Positions 35,990 through 45,092 are shown, counted from the first letter of the stretch. The stretch: DNA of 64,000 nt from Kiloniellaceae bacterium (GCA_021776195.1 JAJFGK010000020.1:1-64000); one strand, 5' to 3'. Notes: generated by a model not told the origin, from the letters alone. Program-made: numbers and translations.

Positions 35990-36330
35990 GGCGACCTCTC
36001 TCATAATCGGATCATTGATTTTGCGGTTCCGGCGGCGCGGGCGCGCAGCTCTGACCGTCAAGTCAGTCTCGCAAAGCAATCTCAAAGCCGTCAAGTCATG
36101 GTTGCCCCCAATCGAGTTAGGCCAAGAAAAAGTGAAGGCATCCGGCATGGCCCTGACGAAATGGCCCTCTCTGGTCCCAATTGGCACAGGATAGCGCATC
36201 GCTTGTCACCATCGTTGGCCCATGGGATGATTGGCGTGTTGGGGCCAGAGAAGTCCAGACCTGAACCGGCTTTTGACCTGCCTGGCGGAGTTGCCATGGC
36301 GGCGGGCCCCATCGCCTGGGTGAGGGTGCT
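35990..36330. other. Divergent control region, ABC operon and MocR gene
   Basis: 340 bp between the binding-protein and MocR starts. Besides the 11-bp direct repeat (36055-36098) I see no gene and no clear sigma70 pair for either side. Confidence 0.5.
36055..36098. promoter_or_regulatory. Direct repeat, candidate MocR operator
   Basis: CCGTCAAGTCA occurs perfectly at 36055-36065 and 36088-36098, start to start 33 bp, about three helical turns. It lies 66-109 bp upstream of the binding-protein gene and about 230-275 bp before the divergent MocR gene. MocR regulators such as GabR bind spaced direct repeats. On the minus strand each copy contains TTGACGG, so a -35 role is an alternative reading. 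Confidence 0.5.
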
Positions 36331-37851
36331 ATGCGCGATGTAATTTTTCCGGTGCGCCACAACGGGCCTTTGGGGCTTCAGGCTCAGCTGCGCCGCCATC
36401 TGGTCGATGCCATACTGGATGGGCGGCTGTCCGCCGACGAGCCGCTGCCTTCCTGCCGTCGCCTGGCCAAATCGTTGGGCGTGTCACGCAACACGGTGGT
36501 GTTGGCGTATCAAGTCCTGGCCGACGAGGGGTTTCTGATCTCTCGCGAGCGCGTCGGCTACTTCGTCAACCGCGATATGGCCTATGCCTCCCGGCACGAG
36601 GCTTACGATCAAAACACCGAGAGCGAGGGAGGCGAGCAGGACACGGGCGAGGCCGCATCCGAGGGTCCCGGGCGCCAAGCCCTGGAGTGGTGGAGCCGTC
36701 TGGTCAGGCGACCGTCGAGCTTGCTGCAGATTACCAAGCCGAAGAGCTGGCGGCGCTATCCTTACCCCTTCATCTACGGTCAAAGCGACCCGACCCTTTT
36801 CCCCGTGACGGCCTGGCGCAACTGCTCGCGCATGGCCCTTTCCCTGGAGGCCATCGAAAACTGGTCCGAGGACAGCTTCGACGAAGACGATCCGCTGTTG
36901 ATCGAGGAGGTCCGGTCACGCGTTTTGCCGCGACGCGGCATCCGGGCGCGGCCCGACGAAATCCTCGTCACCCTGGGCGCGCAGAATGCGATCTACCTGG
37001 TGGCCGAACTGCTGATGGAGACGGGGAGCCGCGTGGGGGTGGAAGACCCGGGCTATGTCGACGCGCGCAACATCTTTGTCAACCGAGGCGCGGAGTTGGT
37101 GGCACTGCCCGTGGACCATCACGGGCTCATCGTCGACCAACAGTTGGACGACTGCGATGTCATCTACATCACCCCGAGCCATCAGTCGCCGACCACGGTC
37201 ACAATGGCGCGCGACCGTCGCGACGCCTTGATGGTCAAGGCCAGCGAGAAGGGTTTTCTGGTGATCGAGGACGATTACGAGGCCGAGGCGAATTTTACCG
37301 CCTCGCCCTCCACGGCCCTCAAGGCGCTCGACCGCGATGGCCGTGTGATCTACGTCGGATCCTTCTCCAAGTATCTCGCGCCGGGTCTGCGTATGGGGTT
37401 TATCGTCGCGTCGCCTGACTTCATCCGCGAGGTGCGCGACTTGAGGCGCCTCGTGCTGCGTCACCCGCCCACCAATAACCAGCGCACCGTCGCCCTCTTC
37501 GTGGGCGGCGGTTACTACGATGCCCTGATGAACCGGCTGCAGCGCACCTACCAGGAGCGTTGGACGGTCGCGCGAAATGCCCTGCGGCAGCATCTGCCGG
37601 GGTGCTCGGTGAGCCAGTCCTCGGGCGGAACCAGTTTTTGGGTCCGCGGGCCGGAGCAGTTGGATGCCGATGTCCTGGCGCGCGACTGCCTGGCGCGCGG
37701 GATCGTGATCGAACCCGGATCGGTTCACTTCATCGCCTCGCGGCCGCCCCGGAACTACCTTCGCATTGGCTTTTCATCGATCAAGGCGGATCGCATCGAA
37801 CCGGGCGTGCGTCTTCTGGCCGAGGTTCTGGCGGGGCATCTAAAACAGTGA
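36331..37851 (+). CDS. MocR-family transcriptional regulator
   Basis: 506 residues. N-terminal GntR-type winged helix (residues about 10-75, LPSCRRLAKSLGVSRNTVVLAY), an acidic linker and a class I aminotransferase-like domain with the PLP lysine K347 in GSFSKYLAPGLRMG. MocR proteins (GabR, TauR, PdxR) sense amino compounds through PLP and usually regulate a divergent or adjacent operon. It diverges from the polyamine-type ABC operon, which is its most likely target. A class III aminotransferase lies 2.5 kb downstream. Confidence 0.92.
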   Translation: MRDVIFPVRHNGPLGLQAQLRRHLVDAILDGRLSADEPLPSCRRLAKSLGVSRNTVVLAYQVLADEGFLISRERVGYFVNRDMAYASRHEAYDQNTESEGGEQDTGEAASEGPGRQALEWWSRLVRRPSSLLQITKPKSWRRYPYPFIYGQSDPTLFPVTAWRNCSRMALSLEAIENWSEDSFDEDDPLLIEEVRSRVLPRRGIRARPDEILVTLGAQNAIYLVAELLMETGSRVGVEDPGYVDARNIFVNRGAELVALPVDHHGLIVDQQLDDCDVIYITPSHQSPTTVTMARDRRDALMVKASEKGFLVIEDDYEAEANFTASPSTALKALDRDGRVIYVGSFSKYLAPGLRMGFIVASPDFIREVRDLRRLVLRHPPTNNQRTVALFVGGGYYDALMNRLQRTYQERWTVARNALRQHLPGCSVSQSSGGTSFWVRGPEQLDADVLARDCLARGIVIEPGSVHFIASRPPRNYLRIGFSSIKADRIEPGVRLLAEVLAGHLKQ

Positions 37852-37912
37852 TGGGTGGAGAATTGTGGGGCCGGCGCGCGCGGCGTGGGGATCCTACCGC
37901 TGCGCGGCGGTA

Positions 37913-38413
37913 TCAGTCGTCGAACAGGGCGTCGATGGCGTCTTGCTTGTTGACCTTGTGATCGCCGTTCACGATGGCGCCGGCCAGACTGTTCAGCGAC
38001 TGCAATTCCAGGGACAGGCCCGAAATGAGCACCTTGAGGCGTTCGCTGTCGCCCCCCTCGATGATACCGCCGATCTGGCCCAAGGCATCCGTGATCATTT
38101 CCTTTAGCGTATCGATCGTCGTGTCGAAGGGCTCGCGGTAGTCCCGGGGAGCCGCGTCATAGGCCAGGCTGTACACTTCCGAGTGCGCGAATCCGCTGTC
38201 GTCAAAGTGCTGCTTGTAGGTCTTGAACTCCCAATCGCGAACCTCTTCGAAGATATCGGGCATGTCCGGTATGAGGTCGAGCATCATGATGACCTCGCCG
38301 AAATGGTTCAGATAGTCCGTGGCGAGGTAGGTGATCGGATTGATGTTGAGGCCGACGATGCGTTCCGACAGATCGAACGAATCCACGGCGGAATCATCCT
38401 GTGCAGCAGGCAT
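37913..38413 (-). CDS. Conserved-looking protein of unknown function
   Basis: 166 residues from ATG 38413, where GGAG stands 7 nt upstream; an ATG at 38485 would add 24 residues. No signal peptide or membrane segment. Mostly helical and acidic (MMLDLIPDMPDIFEEVRDWE, then TIDTLKEMITDALGQIGGII). Not recognised. A lower-GC region with TTAAGATAAAGG lies upstream. It may share a transcript with the SET-domain gene 130 bp further up. Confidence 0.65.
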   Translation of the reverse strand: MPAAQDDSAVDSFDLSERIVGLNINPITYLATDYLNHFGEVIMMLDLIPDMPDIFEEVRDWEFKTYKQHFDDSGFAHSEVYSLAYDAAPRDYREPFDTTIDTLKEMITDALGQIGGIIEGGDSERLKVLISGLSLELQSLNSLAGAIVNGDHKVNKQDAIDALFDD

Positions 38414-38618
38414 TTGTTGCTCCAGCAATGATAGTGCCCCCCTGACTAAAGACGGTCCGCCGACACCGCATGAGAGGTAAGACATTAATCGCTGCTGCTT
38501 TCTAAATCCTTTATCTTAACTAAACCGGGAGAAAGTCGGTACAATTAGACTAAACTTATAATCGCAACTCAGGGAGTTCTCCGGCGAAAATCTCTGCGCC
38601 CAGCGCGGTTTCTGGCCC

Positions 38619-39092
38619 TTAGGCCAAGAACTGGCTGCGGTCGGGGTAGTCCTCGATGTTGGTGTAGTAAACCGTGACCTCCTGGCCGGCGTCCAGATCG
38701 CACAGGGCAGTCAATTCGGCCCAGAGCCCCAGCGGATCGCGCCGCCAAATGACCCTGGCGCCTGGCTGTTCCGCGTGATTGCACAGGGAAGACAGCCCGA
38801 GCGCGATAAAGCCGTCGACATTCTGGCCTTTGCCATACTGCGCCGGATCGACAAAATAGTGACTGAACAGGGCAGTGCGGTCGATCGTTGTCCTCTCTGA
38901 CGCGGGGAACTCGATTGCCGGTGCCCGCTCGATCACCGTGCCCTGGGCAAAAAACTGGCCGGCTATGACGCCGCGGCCCTTGCCCTCGATCCAGTCGACA
39001 TAGAGCGAGGTGGAAAGCCTCTCAGCGCCGGTGCTCCGCTCAATGGATTGGTGAGAAAAAGACTGGGGTGCAAATGGCGAGACCAAGGCCAT
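38619..39092 (-). CDS. SET-domain protein
   Basis: 157 residues from ATG 39092, with AGGAGG 7 nt upstream. The SET pattern is visible: GKGRGVIAGQFFAQGTVIER at the start of the domain, LGLSSLCNHAEQPGARVIW in place of the NHS(C/x)xPN motif and LDAGQEVTVYYTN near the end. SET enzymes use SAM to methylate lysines; bacterial ones can act on histone-like or ribosomal proteins. The shortened tail and the HAEQP variant of the active-site knot leave activity uncertain. Confidence 0.82.
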   Translation of the reverse strand: MALVSPFAPQSFSHQSIERSTGAERLSTSLYVDWIEGKGRGVIAGQFFAQGTVIERAPAIEFPASERTTIDRTALFSHYFVDPAQYGKGQNVDGFIALGLSSLCNHAEQPGARVIWRRDPLGLWAELTALCDLDAGQEVTVYYTNIEDYPDRSQFLA

Positions 39093-39224
39093 CTCATGAC
39101 CTCCTGGCATTGTTTCAAGGGTCTAGGATCTGATGGGAGGACTCAGAGTCGGGGGTACCTCCCCAATTTATGAGGTTTGCTATCGGCTCCCGGTGGGATC
39201 GCGAGGACGCCGGTCCGGCCGCGG

Positions 39225-40145
39225 CTAGGGGCCCCCCGCCGCGATGACGGCCAAGGCCGTCGAGGCAAGCCGGGCCTCGGGCGGATCGGCCCGGGAAGTC
39301 AGGATGATGGGAACCTGCGCGCCCATCACCAGGCCCGCGGCGGTGGCGCTGAGGAGATAGACCATGGCCTTGAAGAGCGCGTTTCCTGTTTCGATGTTGG
39401 GAACCAGGACGATATCGGCGCGTCCGGCGACCTCGCCCCGATGTCCCTTGATCGCCACCGCTTGAGGCGAGATCGCCAGATCCAGGGCCAGAGGCCCCTC
39501 GATCAGGGCTCCGGCGAGTTCGCCCGCTCGGGCCAGGGCGACGATTTCCTCCGCCTCGCGGCTCGAGGGCATGGCGTCGTTCGGCACCTCGGTGGCCGAC
39601 AGGACGGCCAGGCGTGGCTGTTCCTGGCCCAAGGCGTGATGGAGGGCGATGGCGTTGCGCGCGATATCGAGTCTGGTTTCGATCGAGGGGGCCACATTGA
39701 CCGCGGCGTCGGTGATCGTCAGGGCCCCCTCCCGGTCGGGCAGGGTCATGTAAAAGAGGTGGCTCAGGCGCCGTCCGGTCCGCAGTCCGCCGTCGCGGCG
39801 CAGGACCGCGCGCAGCAGCGTGTCGGTGTGGACATGGCCTTTCATCAAGGCCTCGGCCCGGCCCTGGCTCGCCAAGGTCACCGCCAGTGCGGCAGCGCTC
39901 GCCTCGTCTTCCGCCGCCAGGGCCTCGAATGCCGCGATGTCCCAGCCCAGGCGCTCGGCTGTGGCCGCCAGTCGGGCCGGATCGCCGACCAGCAGCGGCT
40001 CGATGAGACCCGCCTCGGTCGCCAGCCTGGCACTTTCGAGCGCCACTTCGTTGTCGGCCCCGACGATGGCGACGCGCAGTCTCTTTCCTTGGCGCGCGCG
40101 GGCCAGAAGATGGTCGGGGCAGCGATAGGGCAGGGTGCTGAGCAT
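39225..40145 (-). CDS. Phosphate acetyl/butyryltransferase family enzyme
   Basis: 306 residues, the length of the short Pta/Ptb type. Motifs: ALMKGHVHTDTLLRAVL, ITDAAVNVAPSIETR and a C-terminal ETGNALFKAMVYLL. It exchanges acyl-CoA and acyl phosphate. In taurine breakdown such an enzyme converts acetyl phosphate to acetyl-CoA. The divergent aminotransferase and the TauE-type exporter downstream fit that idea, but no sulfoacetaldehyde acetyltransferase is present. No acetate kinase is adjacent either. Confidence 0.86.
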   Translation of the reverse strand: MLSTLPYRCPDHLLARARQGKRLRVAIVGADNEVALESARLATEAGLIEPLLVGDPARLAATAERLGWDIAAFEALAAEDEASAAALAVTLASQGRAEALMKGHVHTDTLLRAVLRRDGGLRTGRRLSHLFYMTLPDREGALTITDAAVNVAPSIETRLDIARNAIALHHALGQEQPRLAVLSATEVPNDAMPSSREAEEIVALARAGELAGALIEGPLALDLAISPQAVAIKGHRGEVAGRADIVLVPNIETGNALFKAMVYLLSATAAGLVMGAQVPIILTSRADPPEARLASTALAVIAAGGP

Positions 40146-40337
40146 AGTGGATGGATCGCTTGTCGATGAGAGGGGTGGACGGCCAGATCGCGAGCGGCTA
40201 GAGATTCAAGAAAGCGCAGTGTGCAGTGAAGAACAAGCGGTCTCAACCCCGTGACCGGGGGTCGACGGGTTGAGCCAGACGGAAATTTGCCCGACCCTTG
40301 TTCCGGGCGTGACCGCAACAAACGAAAGGTCCCAGCC

Positions 40338-41705
40338 ATGAGCCTCGCCCCGAACTCCGCGGCCGCCCGCGATGTCGCCTACACCCTTCACCCCTACACG
40401 AACCTCGCCGTTCATGAGGAAAAGGGTCCCATGATCGTCACCAAGGGCGAGGGGATCTACATCTGGGACGACGATGGCAAGCGCTACATCGAGGGATTGG
40501 CCGGACTCTGGTGCACCGGTCTTGGCTTCAGCGAAAAGCGTCTGGTGAAGGCGGCGACCAAGCAACTCGAGGAGATGCCCTACACCCACACCTTCGCGCA
40601 CCGCTCCTCGATGCCGGTGATCGAGCTTTCCGAAAAGCTGATCTCGATCGCGCCCGAACCCCTGACAAAATCCTTTTTCGTCAATTCCGGGTCAGAGGCG
40701 ATCGATGCCGCGATCAAGTTCGTCTGGTACTACAACAACGCCCTGGACCGTCCCGAAAAGAAGAAAGTCATTTCGCGGCTCCGGGGCTATCACGGCGTCA
40801 CCATTGCCGGCGGATCCCTGACCGCGATGTCCTATGCACAGACCGGCTTCGACCTGCCGATCGACCGGGTGCTCCATACCGACACCCCCTGTTACTATCG
40901 CTATGGGCTTCCCGGAGAAAGCGAAGAGGAATTCTCCACCCGGCTGGCCAATAATCTCGACAAGTTGATCCAGGATGAAGGCCCCGAGACCGTGGGCGCC
41001 TTTTTCGCCGAGCCGGTCATGGGCGCCGGCGGCGTGTTGGTCCCGCCGGCGGGTTACTTCGAAAAAGTTCAGGCGGTTCTGCGCAAGCACGATGTTCTGC
41101 TGGTTGCCGACGAGGTGATCTGCGGCTTCGGCCGGACCGGCGAGATGTGGGGCTGCGAGACCTATGGCATCCGGCCCGACATTCTGACCTGCGCCAAGCA
41201 ACTGTCGTCGGCTTACCTGCCGATCGGGGCCACGCTGATATCCGAGCCGGTCTACGAGGCCTTTGTCGAGCACAGCCGCAAGCTCGGCGTCTTTGGCACC
41301 GGTCACACCTACGGCGGACATCCGGTGCCCGCGGCGGTCGCCCTGGAGACCCTGAAGATTTATGAAGACGACGATATTCTGGGTCACGTCCGGGCGGTCA
41401 TGCCTCGGTTCCACGAACGCCTGGCCAGGTTGAACGACCTGGATCTGGTCGGCGAGGCGCGGGGCGTGGGCCTCATCGCCGGGGTCGAACTGGTCGCCGA
41501 CAAGGCAAGCAAGGAACAACACCCACCGGAGTCAAAGGCCGCGGCAAAGGTCGCCGAAGAGGCTCTGGCGCGGGGCTTGATCGTGCGCGGTCTGCCCGGC
41601 GACGTGGTCGGTATCTGTCCGCCTTTGATCATCACGGAACCGGAGATCGACGTGCTTTTCGATGCCATGGAAGGCGCGTTGAAGGCCACGGCGGCTCAGC
41701 TTTAG
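40338..41705 (+). CDS. Class III PLP aminotransferase (diamine/taurine/omega-amino acid:pyruvate type)
   Basis: 455 residues from ATG 40338, with AAAGG 9 nt upstream. Fold-type I class III transaminase: IEGLAGLWCTGLGFSEKRLV, SGSEAIDAAIKFVWYY and the PLP lysine K287 in CAKQLSSAYLPIGA. The family moves an amino group from putrescine, taurine or beta-alanine to pyruvate or 2-oxoglutarate. Near a polyamine-type transporter and a MocR regulator it is probably the first catabolic step for the imported amine. Confidence 0.9.
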   Translation: MSLAPNSAAARDVAYTLHPYTNLAVHEEKGPMIVTKGEGIYIWDDDGKRYIEGLAGLWCTGLGFSEKRLVKAATKQLEEMPYTHTFAHRSSMPVIELSEKLISIAPEPLTKSFFVNSGSEAIDAAIKFVWYYNNALDRPEKKKVISRLRGYHGVTIAGGSLTAMSYAQTGFDLPIDRVLHTDTPCYYRYGLPGESEEEFSTRLANNLDKLIQDEGPETVGAFFAEPVMGAGGVLVPPAGYFEKVQAVLRKHDVLLVADEVICGFGRTGEMWGCETYGIRPDILTCAKQLSSAYLPIGATLISEPVYEAFVEHSRKLGVFGTGHTYGGHPVPAAVALETLKIYEDDDILGHVRAVMPRFHERLARLNDLDLVGEARGVGLIAGVELVADKASKEQHPPESKAAAKVAEEALARGLIVRGLPGDVVGICPPLIITEPEIDVLFDAMEGALKATAAQL

Positions 41706-41709
41706 GGGG

Positions 41710-42459
41710 TCACCCAAGGAGAGCCTGAGAGAGACCGATCACCGCCAGCACGCTCAAGAGCAGGAGGACCAGGGGCCGATAGCGCCCCTTGTCGTCGCGG
41801 GCGAAGAGCCGGTGTCCCAGGGCGATGCCGGCGACTGTCGGAATGGCGAAGATGGCGGCAAGCAGCAGCACTTGCAGGTCGATCACGCCCTGCTGGGCAA
41901 ACGCGCCGGCGGCGATGGCGTTGATGATCAGCAGATAACTCGTGGCGCTGGCCCGGACCCCGCCATCGGGCTTGCCGATCGCCAGGAGATAGATCACGAA
42001 GGGGAGCCCGCCCAGCGCCGCGACCCCATTGGTGAAGCCCGAGACGACGCCGATGGCCAGGGTCAGCCAGGGACCTTTTCGCGGCGTAATCTGGATGCGC
42101 CGCCACAAGAACAGCGTCGCCAACAGGACCAGGATTGAAATCGTCAACTTGAGGTCGCTGGCGGGCAGCGCCTGAAGGCTCCACAGCCCGATCGGCGTTC
42201 CCACCAGAGCCCCGGCGAGAAACCAACGCATCAGGGGCCAGTCCGCTTGGCGCCAAGCCGACGGCGCCATGGCGACGCTGGAAACCAGCTCCAGCAGCAA
42301 GGCGATGGGCACGACCTGGGCCGCGGGCAGGATCAGCGTCAGGCCGGTCACCAGAAGCGCCGCCAGACCAAAGCCGCTGAAGCCGCGAATGATGGCCGCC
42401 AGGAATACGGCCAAAGCCGAAAGCCAGAGCAGGTTTGCAGGCAGGTCGATCGCCGCCAA
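41710..42459 (-). CDS. TSUP/TauE-SafE family transporter
   Basis: 249 residues, about eight hydrophobic segments, with the internal repeat typical of TSUP proteins (IIRGFSGFGLAALLV in the first half, VVSGFTNGVAALGGLPFVIY in the second). The family exports sulfite, sulfoacetate or related anions. TTG start at 42459 has AAGGA 9 nt upstream. It converges with the aminotransferase with only 4 bp between stops. Confidence 0.85.
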   Translation of the reverse strand: MAAIDLPANLLWLSALAVFLAAIIRGFSGFGLAALLVTGLTLILPAAQVVPIALLLELVSSVAMAPSAWRQADWPLMRWFLAGALVGTPIGLWSLQALPASDLKLTISILVLLATLFLWRRIQITPRKGPWLTLAIGVVSGFTNGVAALGGLPFVIYLLAIGKPDGGVRASATSYLLIINAIAAGAFAQQGVIDLQVLLLAAIFAIPTVAGIALGHRLFARDDKGRYRPLVLLLLSVLAVIGLSQALLG

Positions 42460-42571
42460 GTCCTCTATTCCTTGAGACGCCTGTGCCGGTGACGGCGGAC
42501 CGCCATACTGGAACAGGGCCGGCGAGTCGGCAACGATCGGAGAAGAGGGAGGGCTCTGGCGCCCTTCCCGG

Positions 42572-44020
42572 TCAGGCGGCCAGGTTTTTCAGCTTGTGAC
42601 CGTCACGGACATAGAGGTGGGAGAGGCCGACCTCGGCCTCCTTGACGGAGTAGGCCGCGCTTTCGCCTCGGAACTTGCAGGCATTGACCACATGATCGGC
42701 GATGAACCGGGGCTGATAGCCGGCCAGCTCCATCTGATAGTTGTTCTGCAGTTCCTCCAGCACAAAGTCGAAGACCTCGTCGGTCAACGTCAGGCCGCGA
42801 GCCTCCGAGACCCGCTCGAAGATCTGTCGAAACACGTCGGCGGTCGGGGCGATGGTTTTCAGCTTGTAGGGGATGCGCCGTAGGAAGGCCGGATCCATCA
42901 ATTCTCCGGGGGACATGTTCGTGGCGAAAATGACCAGTTCGTCGAACGGCACGGAGAAGGTCTTGCCACTGTGCAGTTTCATGAAATCGACGCGGCTCTC
43001 CAGCGGAACGATCCAGCGATTGAGCAGGTCCGTGGGCGACACGAACTGGCGACCGAAATCGTCGATCAGGAAAGTGCCGCCGAGCGCTTTCAGATGGATC
43101 GGGGCTTCGTAGAACTTGGAGACCGCGTTGAACTCGAGATCAAGCATGGAGAGAGTGAGTTCGCCACCGACCATCACGAAGGGACGCTTGCAGGGCACCC
43201 AGCGCTTGTCGCTATCGTCACGGATGGCGCTGGGCTTGCCGACATCGGTCGTGGCCGCCATCGGCTCGTGGATCGAGGGGTCGAAGACCTTCATGACACT
43301 GCCTTCGATATCGACGGCGTGGGGCACGTAGATCGTGTTCTCGAAGATACCTCCTATACGCTCGGCCATGGAGGTCTTGCCGTTGCCCGGCGGACCGTAG
43401 AGCAGAATGCATTTACCGGCGTTGATCCCGGGGCCGATGTTGTCGATGAACTGGTCGGTCACGATCAGATCGGAAAAGGCCTCCTCGATCATCTTCTGAT
43501 CGACCCGCTCGTTGGTGATCTTCTGGTCGACGATGCGCGCCTGGTAGTCTTGCAGGGGCACCGGAACCGGGCCGATATACTGATTGTGCTCGTAGGCATC
43601 CGCGGCGAAGCGCCGCCCGGCCTCGCTGAGGGCGTAGCTCATCTCGTTCGATCCGGCGCCGCCGGAACCCTGGGCGCTGACCAGCTTTTGCTGCGTCGCC
43701 TCGTCGAGGAGCCGCATGATCAGGCTCGCCGGCAGCATGATAAAGTCGCGCAGCTCGGAGGGGGTCTGCAGATCGACCGCGAACATGGCCTTGGTCAGCA
43801 GCTTCAAAAGCTGCGCCGTGGACAGGCCCGTGGCCTCGATCGAGCGGGGTGCCTTGGGCTTCGAGTTCAGCAGCGCCTCGAGTTGAGATTCCGATACGAC
43901 ACCGAGCGCGATCAGGGAATCGCCAAGCAATCCCCCTTCCATCTTTTGACGCTCCAGGGCGCGATCGATATCGGCCTGTGCACAGATACCGCGCGCGATC
44001 AGGATCTTGCCGAGCTGCAT
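42572..44020 (-). CDS. AAA ATPase with N-terminal MshEN-like domain
   Basis: 482 residues. Residues 1-55 (LGKILIARGICAQADIDRAL, then GDSLIALGVVSESQLEALL) match the N-terminal domain of type II secretion/type IV pilus ATPases, which in MshE binds cyclic di-GMP. The rest is a AAA-type ATPase: Walker A GPPGNGKT at 209-216, Walker B-like GGTFLIDDFGRQ and sensor-1 VIFATNM. It is not a PilB/GspE ATPase because the secretion-ATPase core is absent. Likely a nucleotide-controlled regulatory ATPase; targets unknown. Confidence 0.85.
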   Translation of the reverse strand: MQLGKILIARGICAQADIDRALERQKMEGGLLGDSLIALGVVSESQLEALLNSKPKAPRSIEATGLSTAQLLKLLTKAMFAVDLQTPSELRDFIMLPASLIMRLLDEATQQKLVSAQGSGGAGSNEMSYALSEAGRRFAADAYEHNQYIGPVPVPLQDYQARIVDQKITNERVDQKMIEEAFSDLIVTDQFIDNIGPGINAGKCILLYGPPGNGKTSMAERIGGIFENTIYVPHAVDIEGSVMKVFDPSIHEPMAATTDVGKPSAIRDDSDKRWVPCKRPFVMVGGELTLSMLDLEFNAVSKFYEAPIHLKALGGTFLIDDFGRQFVSPTDLLNRWIVPLESRVDFMKLHSGKTFSVPFDELVIFATNMSPGELMDPAFLRRIPYKLKTIAPTADVFRQIFERVSEARGLTLTDEVFDFVLEELQNNYQMELAGYQPRFIADHVVNACKFRGESAAYSVKEAEVGLSHLYVRDGHKLKNLAA

Positions 44021-44044
44021 GGTCCAAGTTCCCCGCTATCCACA

Positions 44045-44089
44045 ATCAGAGAGGGCTTCTCTATCGAAGAGGATTCTCTATTAGAGAGG
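44045..44089. promoter_or_regulatory. Tandem dyad elements, operator-like
   Basis: Two near-copies of TTCTCTAT-nn-GARAGG, at 44057-44072 and 44074-44089, are 17 bp apart. The second contains TCTCTA-T-TAGAGA, a perfect dyad. A further half-site AGAGAGGG lies at 44048-44055. They stand 25-70 bp upstream of the ATPase start at 44020, a good place for a repressor or activator site. Confidence 0.5.
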
Positions 44090-44172
44090 GAAAACAGGGT
44101 ATCGGAGGAAGGTTTATGGAATGGTAAAGTTCCATGAATTTCGCGCGCGCCCGGGCTGCGTTGGCAAGGCGA

Positions 44173-44201
44173 TTGTTTTCCTTGGGATTCCTTCCTATAA
44201 A
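44173..44201 (+). promoter_or_regulatory. Candidate sigma70 promoter for the Pcm-like gene
   Basis: TTGTTT (44173-44178), 17 bp, TATAAA (44196-44201). Transcription would start near 44208, leaving a 70-nt leader before ATG 44279. Confidence 0.45.
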
Positions 44202-44278
44202 GCGACTGTATCCCGGGGTGAAATCGCGGCCCTGTCGAATCGGCCGCTGAACACCAGAACAACCGAACGAGATCGTTC

Positions 44279-44935
44279 ATGGCCGATTTCGCCGCCGCAC
44301 GCCTCAATATGGTCGAGAGCCAGATTCGGACCAACAAGGTCACGGATCGCGCCCTGATCGAGTGCCTGGAGACACTGCCGCGCGAGCGTTTCGTGCCCGA
44401 GGCCCTTCAATCCCTTGCCTACATCGATGAAGACCTGGAGGTGGCCGGGGGCCGCTACCTGCTGGAGCCCATGGTCTTGGCCCGGTTGATCCAGGCCGCG
44501 GCGCCCGCTTCCGGCGATATGGTTTTGGATATCGCCTGCGGCAGCGGCTACTCCAGTGCGGTACTCGCCGCACTCGCTGGCACGGTGGTGGCGTTGGAAG
44601 ATGACGCCGACCTGGTCGCCATGGCGAACAGCGTGCTGAACGACCTGGAAATCGGCAATGCCGTGGTGGTTCAGGGCCCGCTAACCGAAGGCTACGCCAA
44701 GCAAGGACCCTATGATGTCATTGTGATCGGCGGCGCGATCGATCTTCTGCCCGAAGCGATCACCGGGCAGTTGGCGGAGGGGGGTCGCTTGGTGGCGGTG
44801 GTGACAGATGAAAACGGCCTGGGTCGGGCGACTGTGGTGCAGCGCAACAACGGGAAGCTCGCGCGCCGCGTGATGTTCGATGCCAATGTGAAGCCGTTGC
44901 AGGCATTCCGCCGGGAGCCGGGGTTCGTATTCTAG
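44279..44935 (+). CDS. Protein-L-isoaspartate O-methyltransferase family protein
   Basis: 218 residues. ARLNMVESQIRTNKVTDRAL at the N-terminus, RERFVPEALQSLAYIDEDL and the SAM motif VLDIACGSGYSSAVLA follow the Pcm pattern. It would methylate isoaspartate in damaged proteins, but the substrate loop is shortened and the group common next to tolC in alphaproteobacteria is functionally uncertain. Upstream of tolC by 157 bp on the same strand. Confidence 0.88.
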   Translation: MADFAAARLNMVESQIRTNKVTDRALIECLETLPRERFVPEALQSLAYIDEDLEVAGGRYLLEPMVLARLIQAAAPASGDMVLDIACGSGYSSAVLAALAGTVVALEDDADLVAMANSVLNDLEIGNAVVVQGPLTEGYAKQGPYDVIVIGGAIDLLPEAITGQLAEGGRLVAVVTDENGLGRATVVQRNNGKLARRVMFDANVKPLQAFRREPGFVF

Positions 44936-45092
44936 CGACCTGCCGGTTCTGACCTGTGGGACCTCGCGGGGGCAAGGAGTGTACGCGTCGTCATTGCCAT
45001 GGTAAGGCTCATCATCTCTATTGAGACATGAGACGCCCTGGACCGGGGTGCGGCGCTTTGGCGGTCGGTAAAACTGTATTCTGGGGAGAAGC

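Noticed and set aside
37895..37912. 6-bp hairpin between MocR and the 37913 gene as terminator
   Set aside because: Short stem, no T run and it touches the stop codon of the minus-strand gene; chance is sufficient.
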